This document shows positions 44,019 to 53,403 of a DNA stretch of 53,403 nucleotides, in pieces. Both the position numbers and the translations under genes were made by a program. Source of the stretch: Rhodobacteraceae bacterium UBA6236 (lineage in GTDB: Bacteria > Pseudomonadota > Alphaproteobacteria > Rhodobacterales > Rhodobacteraceae); NCBI GenBank assembly GCA_002440945.1, contig DJWG01000013.1, forward strand, positions 1-53,403, given 5' to 3'. Position 1 is the stretch's first letter. Each line of letters opens with the position of its first letter. Under the pieces are notes generated by a model. It searched no databases. It was not told where the DNA came from and saw only the letters and a program-made list of their open reading frames with translations.

Positions 44019-44872
44019 CGCTGGCGTTCGCGGAAACGGGCGCGATCCGCATCGGAATATTCATCCCGGCATTGCGGGCAGCAAACGCCTTCCTCATAGA
44101 CCGGATCTGCCCGATGTTCTTCTGTCAGCGGCCGCCGGCACGCATGGCAAAGCATCAAGTCGCCCTGCCGCAGCCCGTGGCCGACGCTGACCCTTTGATC
44201 GAAGACGAAGCACTGGCCCTGCCAGGTCGAGGCCTCTTCGGGCATCTCTTCAAGATATTTCAGGATGCCGCCCTGCAGGTGGAAGACCTCCTCCACACCC
44301 TGTTGCAGGAGAAAGTTGGTGGATTTCTCGCAGCGGATGCCTCCGGTGCAGAACATCGCGATGCGTTTGTTGTGGAACCGCTCGGCGTTCTGCGCCCACC
44401 AGGCCGGAAAATCGCGGAAGGTGCGCGTGCCGGGGTCGATCGCGCCTTCGAAGGTGCCGATGGCGACCTCGTAGTCGTTGCGGGTGTCGATGACCGCAAC
44501 ATCGGGCTGGCGGATCAGGTCGTTCCAGTCCTGCGGCGCCACATAGCGCCCAACCGCCCGGCGCGGGTCGATATCCGGTTGACCCATCGTCACGATTTCT
44601 GCCTTCAGCCGCACCTTCATCCGCCCGAAGGGCATCTGGTCCGCAGTGGCTTCCTTCCATTCCAGATCGGCGCACCCCGGCAGACTGCGGATATGGGCAA
44701 GCACACGGTCGATCCCCGCGCGGGGTCCAGCGATGGTGCCGTTGATACCTTCGCGCGCCAGCAAAAGCGTGCCGCGAACCCCTTCCGCCAGACACAGGTC
44801 CAGAAGCGGCTGGCGAAGCGCCGCCGGATCGGCGAACGGAGTGAAGTGATAAAGCGCGGCGACGATCTGCAT
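43967..44872 (-). CDS. trhO: tRNA uridine(34) hydroxylase TrhO (rhodanese family)
   Basis: TrhO (YceA) hydroxylates U34 of certain tRNAs in an oxygen-dependent way on the path to 5-oxyacetyl modifications. The 301-residue protein has an N-terminal acylphosphatase-like part ([16 protein letters not shown]), a rhodanese domain with active-site loop [11 protein letters not shown] (Cys175, Cys181), and a C-terminal zinc-type cysteine set CHACRRPL...GVCCPQC. All family motifs are intact. Its last 52 bases overlap the end of the convergent glycosyltransferase gene. Confidence 0.95.
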   Translation of the reverse strand: MQIVAALYHFTPFADPAALRQPLLDLCLAEGVRGTLLLAREGINGTIAGPRAGIDRVLAHIRSLPGCADLEWKEATADQMPFGRMKVRLKAEIVTMGQPDIDPRRAVGRYVAPQDWNDLIRQPDVAVIDTRNDYEVAIGTFEGAIDPGTRTFRDFPAWWAQNAERFHNKRIAMFCTGGIRCEKSTNFLLQQGVEEVFHLQGGILKYLEEMPEEASTWQGQCFVFDQRVSVGHGLRQGDLMLCHACRRPLTEEHRADPVYEEGVCCPQCRDEYSDADRARFRERQRQTELAASRGLDHFGVS

Positions 44873-44913
44873 GGGTGTCCCGATACGCCTTCTGTCCGGC
44901 GAATGAAAGCGCC

Positions 44914-46146
44914 TCAGCCTTCGGCGGTGGCCAACGCCAGGCCATCGACAACGGCAGTGAAGACTTCGGAATATTCAAACCCGGCGTTCTGGAACCGCAC
45001 GCGCATCAGCCGGTCGAGCACCCCGATCAGGCTCGACCCGCCGACGAACACCACGCGGTCCACTGCGTCTTCGGCCACCCCGGCCATTTCTGCGGTATCC
45101 GAGGCCGCCTGTCCGATACGTTCCACCATCGGCCAGAGGCCCGTCATCAGGTCGGCTTCGGAAAGCGGCGGCTGCAATCCGGGTTCGATGACGGACAGGT
45201 TGATCTCTCCCATCCCCGACCCGTTCGCGGTGATTTTCGCGGCTTCGACCATGAAGGCCAGGTCATGGCCCAGATGCATCTCAAGCACGGTGACCAGGCG
45301 CTGCATGCGATAGGGATCGACCGCCAGCTTCAGCATCTGCCGCGCATCGCGCAGGCTGTCCGCGCCATAGACGAAAGCGATCTTTTCCCAGGATGCCAGA
45401 TCCAGATACAGCGACGGGGGAACGCTGTTGCGGCCCTTTCCCAAGAGGTTCCTCAATTCGCCGCCCATGCCCAGCAAAGGCATCACATGCGCAAGGCTCA
45501 GCGCCTTGTCGAAATCGGTGCCGCCGATCCGGACGCCATGCGAGGCAAGGACTTTCATCTTGCCGCCGTTGCTTTGAAACAGCGTGAAGTCCGAAGTGCC
45601 GCCGCCGATGTCAACGATCAGGCTCAGTCCATCGGTGGCACCGGCGGCCAGGGCGGCGGCCTCCGGTTCCGCCAGAAAGCGGACGGTCTCGAACCCCGCC
45701 ATCGCGTAGCATTCGGCCAGATCCGCCGCCGCCTGCGCATCGCGCCCTGCATCCGCCGAATGGAAATGCACGGGCCGCCCCGCCACGACCGATCGCACCT
45801 CGGCCCCCAGATCGGCAGAGGCACGGGCGCGGACCTCGGCCAGAAACCGCGCCACGACGTCCAGAAGCGTGAGCCGTTCGTTCAGGAACGTCCGCCGTTC
45901 CCGCGCCAAAGGCGTTCCCAGCACGCTTTTCAGCGCCCGCATGAACCGGCCATCGCGGCCGTCGATCAGCGCCGAAACCGCATCGCGACCGTAGTAGGTA
46001 TGGCGGGATGCGTAGTCCAGAAAGATCGCCGTAGGCAGCGTTTCCTGCCCCGGCTCCAGCGCGATGATCCGCGGGCGGCCCTGTTCCAGAACCGCCGCCG
46101 CGGTGTTCGATGTGCCGAAGTCGATGCCGATCGCCGGGCCGGTCAT
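44914..46146 (-). CDS. Hsp70-family ATPase-domain protein (YegD-like)
   Basis: A 410-residue actin-fold protein of the Hsp70/DnaK superfamily with the phosphate loops [18 protein letters not shown] and [16 protein letters not shown] and the adenosine motif [16 protein letters not shown]. It lacks the DnaK substrate-binding domain and lid; full DnaK has about 640 residues. That places it with the YegD-like proteins of unknown client. The start is the ATG at 46146 ([11 protein letters not shown]), preceded by AAGG; a start 19 codons upstream is less likely. Confidence 0.88.
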   Translation of the reverse strand: MTGPAIGIDFGTSNTAAAVLEQGRPRIIALEPGQETLPTAIFLDYASRHTYYGRDAVSALIDGRDGRFMRALKSVLGTPLARERRTFLNERLTLLDVVARFLAEVRARASADLGAEVRSVVAGRPVHFHSADAGRDAQAAADLAECYAMAGFETVRFLAEPEAAALAAGATDGLSLIVDIGGGTSDFTLFQSNGGKMKVLASHGVRIGGTDFDKALSLAHVMPLLGMGGELRNLLGKGRNSVPPSLYLDLASWEKIAFVYGADSLRDARQMLKLAVDPYRMQRLVTVLEMHLGHDLAFMVEAAKITANGSGMGEINLSVIEPGLQPPLSEADLMTGLWPMVERIGQAASDTAEMAGVAEDAVDRVVFVGGSSLIGVLDRLMRVRFQNAGFEYSEVFTAVVDGLALATAEG

Positions 46147-46271
46147 GGGAACACCTTTGGATAGAAAGCCCCGCGATTTAGCAAGCACCGGGGCCCTAGA
46201 CAAGCCATGCCGGGCATTGACCGCCCCCGCCGCGCTGCTTACCGATTGTCAGGTGCAGTGGAGGAACCGCG

Positions 46272-46880
46272 ATGCGCCCGGAACACGAAGCCCTCATCGT
46301 GGTCGACATCCAGAACGACTTCTGCCCCGGCGGCCTGCTGGCGGTGGCCGATGGCGATGCGATCATCCCGCGCGTCAATGCGCTGATGGAGGATTTCGCG
46401 GTCCGCGTACTGACGCAGGACTGGCACCCGGCGAATCACCTGTCCTTCGCCGCGAACCACCCCGGCGCGCAGCCTTTCAGCCTGATGCAGATGCCGTATG
46501 GCCCGCAGGTTCTATGGCCCGTTCATTGCGTGCAAGGGACGGAAGGCGCCGCTTTCCACGCCGCCTTGCGCACCGATCCCGCCGACCTGGTGATCCGAAA
46601 GGGCTTTCGGCCACAGATCGACAGCTATTCGGCCTTTTTCGAGAATGATCACACCACCCCCACCGGCCTTGAAGGCTACCTGCGCAATCGGGGCGTGACC
46701 CATCTGACGCTCGTGGGCCTCGCCACCGATTTCTGCGTTGCCTATTCGGCCATCGACGCCGCCCGGCTGGGTTTCACCGTCACGGTGCTGGAAGGCGCCT
46801 GCCGCGCCATCGACCTGAACGGCTCGCTTGCGCAGGCACAGGCCGACATGCGCGCCGCCGGCGTCACGCTGAAGGAATGA
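46272..46880 (+). CDS. pncA: Nicotinamidase
   Basis: PncA hydrolyses nicotinamide to nicotinate in NAD salvage. The catalytic triad is visible: Asp12 in VVDIQNDF, Lys110 in VIRKGF, and nucleophile Cys155 in TDFCVAYSA. Metal ligands are Asp50, His52 and His56 in TQDWHPANH. At 202 residues it is normal. The ATG at 46272 has GGAGGAA 5 bases upstream. It is followed after only 3 bases by pncB, so the two form a salvage operon. Confidence 0.97.
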   Translation: MRPEHEALIVVDIQNDFCPGGLLAVADGDAIIPRVNALMEDFAVRVLTQDWHPANHLSFAANHPGAQPFSLMQMPYGPQVLWPVHCVQGTEGAAFHAALRTDPADLVIRKGFRPQIDSYSAFFENDHTTPTGLEGYLRNRGVTHLTLVGLATDFCVAYSAIDAARLGFTVTVLEGACRAIDLNGSLAQAQADMRAAGVTLKE

Positions 46881-46883
46881 TCC

Positions 46884-48173
46884 ATGGATATCGCCGCCCG
46901 CGTCTATGACCACACCTGGAAGATCGACCCCATCGTGCGGTCGCTGGTCGATGACGATTTCTACAAGCTCTTGATGTGCCAGTCGATCTTCCGCAACCGG
47001 CCCGACACCAACGTCCGCTTCAGCCTGATCAACCGCACCACCCGCATACGGATCGCCGACATCATCCCTGAAGAGGATCTGCGCGCCCAGCTGGACCACG
47101 TCCGGTCGCTGTCCCTGACACGGGGCGAAAGCACCTGGCTGCGCGGGAATACCTTCTACGGCAAGCGCCAGATGTTCCGCCCGAATTTCATGGAGTGGTT
47201 CGAGAATTTCCGCCTGCCGCCCTATCAGCTTGATGTCCGCGACGGGCAATATGAACTGACCTTCGAAGGCAAGTGGCCCGAGGTCATGCTGTGGGAAATC
47301 CCGGCCCTTGCGATCATCATGGAGCTGCGGTCCCGGGCCGTCATGCGCCATATGGGCCGGTTCGAATTGCAGGTGCTTTACGCCCGCGCCATGACCCGCG
47401 TCTGGGAAAAGATCGAACGGCTGCGCAAGATCAAGGGTCTGAAGATCGCCGATTTCGGCACCAGGCGGCGGCATTCCTACCTGTGGCAGGACTGGTGTGT
47501 GCAGGCGATGATCGAAGGGCTTGGCGATGCCTTCACCGGCACCTCGAACTGCCTGATCGCCATGCGCCGCAACATCGAGGCCATCGGCACCAATGCCCAT
47601 GAACTGCCGATGGTCTATTCGGCCCTTGCCGACAGCGACGCCGAGCTTTTGCAGGCCCCCTACGACGTTCTGGCCGATTGGCATGACGAACACGAAGGCA
47701 ACCTGCGGATCATCCTGCCGGACACCTACGGCACCGCCGGTTTTCTGAAACGCGCCCCCGACTGGCTGGCGAAATGGACCGGCATCCGCATCGACAGCGG
47801 CGACCCCGTGGCGGGAACAGAGCTGGCGATCGACTGGTGGAAATCGCACGGCGAAGACCCGCGCGAAAAGCTGGTGATCTTTTCGGACGGTTTGGACGTG
47901 GACGAGATCGAATCCCTCCATGCCCGCTTCGCCAACCGCGTGAAGGTCAGCTTTGGCTGGGGAACGCTGCTGACCAACGATTTCCGCGGTCTGGCCCCCG
48001 ACAATGCTCTGGAACCGCTGAGCCTTGTCTGCAAGGCCGTCAGCGCCGACGGACGCCCGACGGTGAAGCTGTCGGACAACCCGACCAAGGCGCTTGGCCC
48101 GGCGGCCGAGATCGAACGCTACAAGCGCGTCTTCGGCGTTGGCGATCAGGCGGCGCAGGCGGTGGTCGTCTGA
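46884..48173 (+). CDS. pncB: Nicotinate phosphoribosyltransferase
   Basis: PncB joins nicotinate to PRPP with ATP use, giving nicotinate mononucleotide. A 429-residue type II phosphoribosyltransferase with an N-terminal [13 protein letters not shown], the conserved [14 protein letters not shown] and [24 protein letters not shown] region (which includes the phosphorylated histidine area), [14 protein letters not shown], and [10 protein letters not shown]. Its frame is complete. A 9-base perfect hairpin covers the stop codon (48159-48180) but without a T-run. Confidence 0.97.
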   Translation: MDIAARVYDHTWKIDPIVRSLVDDDFYKLLMCQSIFRNRPDTNVRFSLINRTTRIRIADIIPEEDLRAQLDHVRSLSLTRGESTWLRGNTFYGKRQMFRPNFMEWFENFRLPPYQLDVRDGQYELTFEGKWPEVMLWEIPALAIIMELRSRAVMRHMGRFELQVLYARAMTRVWEKIERLRKIKGLKIADFGTRRRHSYLWQDWCVQAMIEGLGDAFTGTSNCLIAMRRNIEAIGTNAHELPMVYSALADSDAELLQAPYDVLADWHDEHEGNLRIILPDTYGTAGFLKRAPDWLAKWTGIRIDSGDPVAGTELAIDWWKSHGEDPREKLVIFSDGLDVDEIESLHARFANRVKVSFGWGTLLTNDFRGLAPDNALEPLSLVCKAVSADGRPTVKLSDNPTKALGPAAEIERYKRVFGVGDQAAQAVVV

Positions 48174-48188
48174 CCACCGCCCCAAGGC

Positions 48189-51100
48189 TCAGGCCGTGCG
48201 GAACACCCGGTAGATCGCCGGGATCACCAGCACCGTCAGCAGGGTCGAACTGAGCAAGCCGAACAGCAGCGAAATCGCCAGCCCCTGGAAGATCGGATCG
48301 GCCAGGATCACCACCGCGCCGATCATCGCCGCGATGGCCGTCAGCAGGATCGGCTTGAACCGGATCGCGCCGGCCTCGATCAGCGTCTGCACGGTCGGCC
48401 TTGTGCCGGGGCTAGAATGGCGGATGAAGTCCACCAGCAGGATCGAGTTCCGCACGATGATCCCCGCCAGCGCGATGAAACCGATCATCGACGTGGCTGA
48501 AAAGGGCGCACCGAACAGCCAGTGGCCGAGCATGATTCCAAGGAAGGTAAGCGGGATCGGCGTCAGGATCACCAGCGGCAGCTTGAACGATCCGAACTGC
48601 GCCACGACAAGGATGTAGATCCCCAGCATCGCGACGCCGAAAGCGGCGCCCATGTCGCGGAAAGTGACATAGGTCACTTCCCATTCGCCGTCCCACAGAA
48701 GCGTGACGCGGCTTTCGTCGTCCGGCTGGCCATGCAGCGCGATCTCTGGCTTGCCGCCGTCCGTCCAATCCATCTTCTCAAGCTGGTCCGAAACGCCCAG
48801 CATCCCGTAAAGCGGCGCCTCGAAGGTGCCGGCCAGATCGGCAGTGATCATTTCCGCCGCGCGGCCATTGTGCCGGAAGATCGGGTAGGACGCCTTTTCC
48901 TCAGCCACCCGCACCACATCGCCCAACTCGACCACGCCCCGCGCCCCCGGCAGGACGTTCGCTGGGATCGGAGTGGTCAGGAAGGTTTCATCCAGAACCT
49001 TCGATCCCTTGTCCCGGGCGATCTGCAACGGGATAGGGTAGCGGCCTTCGCCCCGGTGGGAATAGCCGACCGTCTGGCCGCCGTTCAGGATGGCCAGCGT
49101 GTCAAATACATCTTGCTCCTGAACCCCGAAGAACTCCAGATCGTCGGTCGAGATCGTGGCCCGCAACCGACGCGGCTGTTCGCCGTAGCTGTCATCGACA
49201 TCGACGATGAAGGGCACCGCCTTGAAGGCCTGTTTGACCTTCTCGGCCGCCGCCCGCCGCGTTTGGGCATCGGGGCCGTAGACCTCGGCCAGAAGGGTGG
49301 CCATCACCGGCGGGCCGGGGGGCGGCTCGACCGTCTTCAGGCTGGTGCCCGGCGGAACCGGGATTTCTGCCAGCCGCTGCCGCAGGTCCAGCGCAACGTC
49401 ATGGCTCGCGCGGTCACGGTCGGCCTTCGGCGTCAGGTTCAGCTGCACTTCGCCCAGTTGCGGTTCCTGCCGGATGAAGTAGTGCCGAACCAACCCGTTG
49501 AAGTTGAAGGGCGCCGGTGTTCCCGCATGGGTCTGCACCGCCATCACCTCAGGCAGGCCCAGCGCGACCCGCGCCACATCCTGCGCCACGCGGTCGGTGT
49601 CTTCGACCGAGGCGCCTTCGGGCAGGTCGATCATCACCGCCAGCTCGGACTTGTTGTCGAAGGGCAGCAGCTTGACCGTCACATGCTTGGTGTAAAGCAG
49701 GCTGAGTGAGCCGAAAGAAAGCGCCGCAATGACCAGCAGGAAGGTCAGGCTGCGCCCCTTGGTCTTCAGGATCGGCCGCGCCGCATGGCCGAAGATCCGG
49801 CCGAGCGCACCGCCCGGAAGCTCGCCTTCCGCATGGGCGCCGTGGCCGGTCATCTTGGCCTTTCCGGCGATCTTCACCATCAGCCAGGGGGTGATGATCA
49901 CCGCGACGAAGAAGGAAAAGATCATCGCCGCGCTGGCATTGGCGGGAATCGGGCTCATGTAGGGGCCCATCATGCCGGAAACGAACAGCATCGGCAGCAG
50001 CGCCGCGACGACGGTCAGCGTGGCCACGATGGTGGGGTTGCCCACCTCGGCCACCGCGTCGATGGCGGCTTCGCGTCGGCTTCGGCCATCGCCCATCACC
50101 CAGTGGCGGGCGATATTCTCGATCACCACGATGGCGTCATCGACAAGGATGCCGATGGAAAAGATCAGCGCGAACAGGCTCACGCGGTTCAGCGTGTAAC
50201 CCATGATCCAGGCCGAAAACAGCGTCAGAAGGATCGTCACCGGGATCACGATGGCAACAACGATGCTTTCGCGCCAGCCGATGGCCAAAAACACCAGACC
50301 GATGATCGACACGGTTGCAAGGCCCAGATGGAACAGCAGTTCATTGGCCTTTTCGCTGGCGGTTTCGCCGTAATCGCGCGTCACCGTCATGGTGACGTTT
50401 TCCGGGATCAACGTGCCATGCAGCGCCTCGATCCGGTGCAGCGCCGCTTCGGCCACCACCACCGCATTCGCGCCCGCACGTTTGGCGACCGCAAGCGTGA
50501 CCGCGGGCACCCGCTCAACCGCGCCATTGGCGCCTTTGCGGACCATGCTGACGATATGTTCCGACGTATCGGGAACGAAGCTCACATCCGCCACATCGGC
50601 CACATAGACCGGCCGACCGTCGCGCGTCGTCAACAGCAGGTCCGCCACTTCGGCCGGTGCGGTCAGGGTCTGCCCGGCCACCAGGTCGATCTGCTGGCCG
50701 CCGTCGCGCAGCTTGCCGGTGTTCAGGGTGCGGTTGGCCTGCTGGACCTTCCCGGCAAGCTGCTGGAGCGTCACGCCATACAGCGCCAGCTTGTCCGGGT
50801 CGGGCGTGATGCGGATCGCTTCGGTCACGTCGCCTGCCAGATAGGTCTGGCCCACGTTTTCCGTCTTTGCGACCTCGGCCTGCACCAGCCTGGCGATGCG
50901 GGTCAGGTCATTGGCCGGAACCGCCCGGCCATCCGCGCCCGCGAACGTGAGCGTCAGAATCGCCACATCGTCGATGCCGCGCCCGATGATCAGCGGTTCG
51001 GGAATACCCACCGGAATCCGGTTCAGGTTGGCGCGGACCTTTTCATGGATGCGCAGAATCGCGTTTTCCGAACTGGTGCCGACCTCGAACCGCGCGGTGA

Positions 51101-51407
51101 CCATCGCCGCATCATCGCGGGTCGAGGAATAGACGTGTTCGACCCCGTTGATCCCCTTGACGATGACCTCAAGCGGCTCGGTCACCAGCTTCACCGCATC
51201 CTCGGCGCCAAGTCCCGGGGCCTGGACGTGGATATCGACCATCGGCACGGAAATCTGCGGTTCTTCCTCGCGCGGCAGCGCGGTCAGCGCCACCAGACCG
51301 GCGGCCAGCGCCGCCAGAATGAACAGCGGCGTCAGCGCCGAAGCGATGAAGGCACGGGTGAGCGCCCCGGCAATGCCCAGGGCATGTCGAACGGGATGAT
51401 CGGTCAT
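48189..51407 (-). CDS. RND efflux transporter permease subunit
   Basis: A 1072-residue inner-membrane proton-driven exporter of the AcrB/HAE-like class. There are twelve membrane segments with two large periplasmic domains. Hallmarks are the TM1 start, the Asp pair in TM4 (GILVDDAIVVIENIARH), GVVIL-like FGSL segments and GIIVRNSILLVDFIRHS in the second half. At 1072 residues it is near standard size (about 1030-1050). The ATG overlaps the adaptor gene stop by 4 bases. Metal versus drug substrate cannot be told with confidence. No outer-membrane factor gene lies nearby. Confidence 0.94.
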   Translation of the reverse strand: MTDHPVRHALGIAGALTRAFIASALTPLFILAALAAGLVALTALPREEEPQISVPMVDIHVQAPGLGAEDAVKLVTEPLEVIVKGINGVEHVYSSTRDDAAMVTARFEVGTSSENAILRIHEKVRANLNRIPVGIPEPLIIGRGIDDVAILTLTFAGADGRAVPANDLTRIARLVQAEVAKTENVGQTYLAGDVTEAIRITPDPDKLALYGVTLQQLAGKVQQANRTLNTGKLRDGGQQIDLVAGQTLTAPAEVADLLLTTRDGRPVYVADVADVSFVPDTSEHIVSMVRKGANGAVERVPAVTLAVAKRAGANAVVVAEAALHRIEALHGTLIPENVTMTVTRDYGETASEKANELLFHLGLATVSIIGLVFLAIGWRESIVVAIVIPVTILLTLFSAWIMGYTLNRVSLFALIFSIGILVDDAIVVIENIARHWVMGDGRSRREAAIDAVAEVGNPTIVATLTVVAALLPMLFVSGMMGPYMSPIPANASAAMIFSFFVAVIITPWLMVKIAGKAKMTGHGAHAEGELPGGALGRIFGHAARPILKTKGRSLTFLLVIAALSFGSLSLLYTKHVTVKLLPFDNKSELAVMIDLPEGASVEDTDRVAQDVARVALGLPEVMAVQTHAGTPAPFNFNGLVRHYFIRQEPQLGEVQLNLTPKADRDRASHDVALDLRQRLAEIPVPPGTSLKTVEPPPGPPVMATLLAEVYGPDAQTRRAAAEKVKQAFKAVPFIVDVDDSYGEQPRRLRATISTDDLEFFGVQEQDVFDTLAILNGGQTVGYSHRGEGRYPIPLQIARDKGSKVLDETFLTTPIPANVLPGARGVVELGDVVRVAEEKASYPIFRHNGRAAEMITADLAGTFEAPLYGMLGVSDQLEKMDWTDGGKPEIALHGQPDDESRVTLLWDGEWEVTYVTFRDMGAAFGVAMLGIYILVVAQFGSFKLPLVILTPIPLTFLGIMLGHWLFGAPFSATSMIGFIALAGIIVRNSILLVDFIRHSSPGTRPTVQTLIEAGAIRFKPILLTAIAAMIGAVVILADPIFQGLAISLLFGLLSSTLLTVLVIPAIYRVFRTA

Positions 51408-52369
51408 TTCTGCCCCGCCAGATCGTCGCCGGCTTGAAGCCCGGACAGAACCTCGACCATCTCTTGCCCGTCGATCCTATGGCGCGGGCCGGGAACGATG
51501 GTGCGCATCTGCGGCCCGTCGGGCGTTGTGATTTCAACCGCGTCCAGTCCGGCGTTGGTCTTCACCAGCCCGGCGGGCACCAGAAGCGCCTTGCGCGTGC
51601 CGACCGGCAACCGCACCAATACCCGCGCGTCGTAGAACCGATCCGGCAGGCTTGCGACATCGACATCGGCCAGAACGCGGCCGTTTTCGATCAGCGGATA
51701 GATCTTGGCAAGCTTGCCGGTCCCCGCCGTATCGCCCTGTTCGATCTGGATCTCCGCGCCTTCCTTCAAGCCGGTCGCATGACGTTCCGGCACCGCAAGG
51801 CGCAGGAAGATCCCGCCGCCGCCGACCGAGGCGATTTCTTCCCCCGGCATCACCACTGCACCGGTTGCCGACGGCACCGACAGCACCCGTCCGGCAATCG
51901 GCGCCAGAACCGCGCCTTCGGCTGCCTGCTGTTCGATGACGCGGCGATCCGCGCGCGAAGCCTCGATCTGGCCGCTCAGGACATCGACCTGCGTGCGCAG
52001 GGCATCAAGCCGCTGCACCGTCGTCACACCCCGCGCCTGAAGCTCTTCCCCGCGTTTCAGCTCGGCGCGGGCGTTTTCGATTTGGGCGTTCAGACTGTCG
52101 AGACGCGCATCGGTGGCCGAAAGCTGGAAGGCCAGCTTTTCGTCGATCACCTGCGCCAGCACCTGCCCCGCTTTGACATCATCGCCTTCCGACACCTTCA
52201 GATCGACCAGCGTCCCGCCAAGCCGCGCCCGCGCGGGTATGCGGTTGCGGGATTCGATGCGGCCATAGACGGCTTTCCATTCCGTCACCTCGACCGGCTG
52301 GACCGGCGCGGCGGTGGCGGCAAGCGGAAGCGCCAGCGCAGCCAGAAGGATCATCAGGTGTTTCTGCAC
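51404..52369 (-). CDS. RND efflux periplasmic adaptor (membrane fusion protein)
   Basis: A 321-residue HlyD/AcrA-like adaptor. The signal peptide ends near ATAAPV (residue 22). A lipoyl half-motif is present in RIPARARLGGTLVDLKVSEGDDVKAGQVLAQV, a coiled-coil hairpin follows (about 75-150: LSATDARLDSLNAQIENARAELKRGEELQARG...), and the second lipoyl half is GAVLAPIAGRVLSVPSATGAVVMPGEEI. There is no lipobox cysteine, so it is probably soluble or signal-anchored. The start is a GTG at 52369 with GAGAGG 8 bases upstream; an ATG five codons later is possible. Confidence 0.93.
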   Translation of the reverse strand: MQKHLMILLAALALPLAATAAPVQPVEVTEWKAVYGRIESRNRIPARARLGGTLVDLKVSEGDDVKAGQVLAQVIDEKLAFQLSATDARLDSLNAQIENARAELKRGEELQARGVTTVQRLDALRTQVDVLSGQIEASRADRRVIEQQAAEGAVLAPIAGRVLSVPSATGAVVMPGEEIASVGGGGIFLRLAVPERHATGLKEGAEIQIEQGDTAGTGKLAKIYPLIENGRVLADVDVASLPDRFYDARVLVRLPVGTRKALLVPAGLVKTNAGLDAVEITTPDGPQMRTIVPGPRHRIDGQEMVEVLSGLQAGDDLAGQK

Positions 52370-52503
52370 GATCTCGACCTCTCAAGCGGCAAAGGGGCCA
52401 GCGCCCGAAATACATTCCTGAACTTGAATATGTTTGCTCACGCAAGATTGTCAAGCCGCAGTCCCTGCCGACTGTGGCGCAAAGATCGGCGGTTGGAAAC
52501 TCC

Positions 52504-53403
<900 letters not shown>

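Noticed and set aside
48159..48180. Perfect 9-base hairpin across the pncB stop codon as a terminator
   Set aside because: Neither strand has a T-run after it, so it does not meet the criteria for an intrinsic terminator; it may still slow transcription between convergent genes.

Overview
The window is a GC-rich stretch of an alphaproteobacterial chromosome, most likely a member of the Rhodobacteraceae. The reasons are the style of the SecA, GyrB, RecQ, ArfB and PncB proteins, the VPLPA-CTERM/exosortase-D type sorting system, and a protein that looks like the head-spike base of the Rhodobacter gene transfer agent (RcGTA, Rcc01079 family). Both ends cut through genes: the 3' part of secA on the left and the 3' part of gyrB on the right.

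Layout. 1-2.9 kb: secA tail with a strong terminator, an exported protein of unknown function, and a radC gene broken by one in-frame amber codon. 3.0-6.4 kb: a complete dTDP-L-rhamnose operon, transcribed rfbC-rfbB-rfbD-rfbA on the minus strand. 6.4-13.5 kb: housekeeping genes (recQ, yggT, a hotdog thioesterase), then a plus-strand run of an MFS transporter, the murein endopeptidase mepA, a phytase-like secreted protein and a YhhQ-type queuosine-precursor transporter. 13.5-16.5 kb: a short leader-like unit (18-codon ORF with an extremely extended Shine-Dalgarno sequence, then an intrinsic terminator) directly before arfB, a class III aminotransferase and an APH-fold kinase.

16.6-44.0 kb is a large surface-polysaccharide region. 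It holds a Wzx-type flippase, several glycosyltransferases, a polyprenyl-phosphate sugar transferase, a Wza-like export protein, an outer-membrane beta-barrel, a PrsT-like TPR lipoprotein, an ExeA-like ATPase, a Wzz-type chain-length protein, a BY-kinase-type autokinase and a Wzy/ligase-type membrane protein. Built into it are exosortase XrtD, overlapped by a rhomboid protease, and a secreted protein with a C-terminal VPVPA sorting signal, so the sorting enzyme and a candidate substrate are both present. The same region also encodes a secreted beta-helix protein, a GTA spike-base homologue, a large convergent protein proposed to be the spike fibre (with what look like SGNH-esterase catalytic residues), an SGNH hydrolase and a hexapeptide acyltransferase. 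Together these suggest a decorated capsule or exopolysaccharide whose acyl groups may be added by the cell and removed or recognised by a GTA or phage-like spike.

44.0-53.4 kb returns to general metabolism: tRNA hydroxylase trhO, an Hsp70-like protein, the NAD-salvage pair pncA-pncB, a two-gene RND efflux system and gyrB. No tRNA, rRNA, CRISPR array or insertion sequence was recognised.
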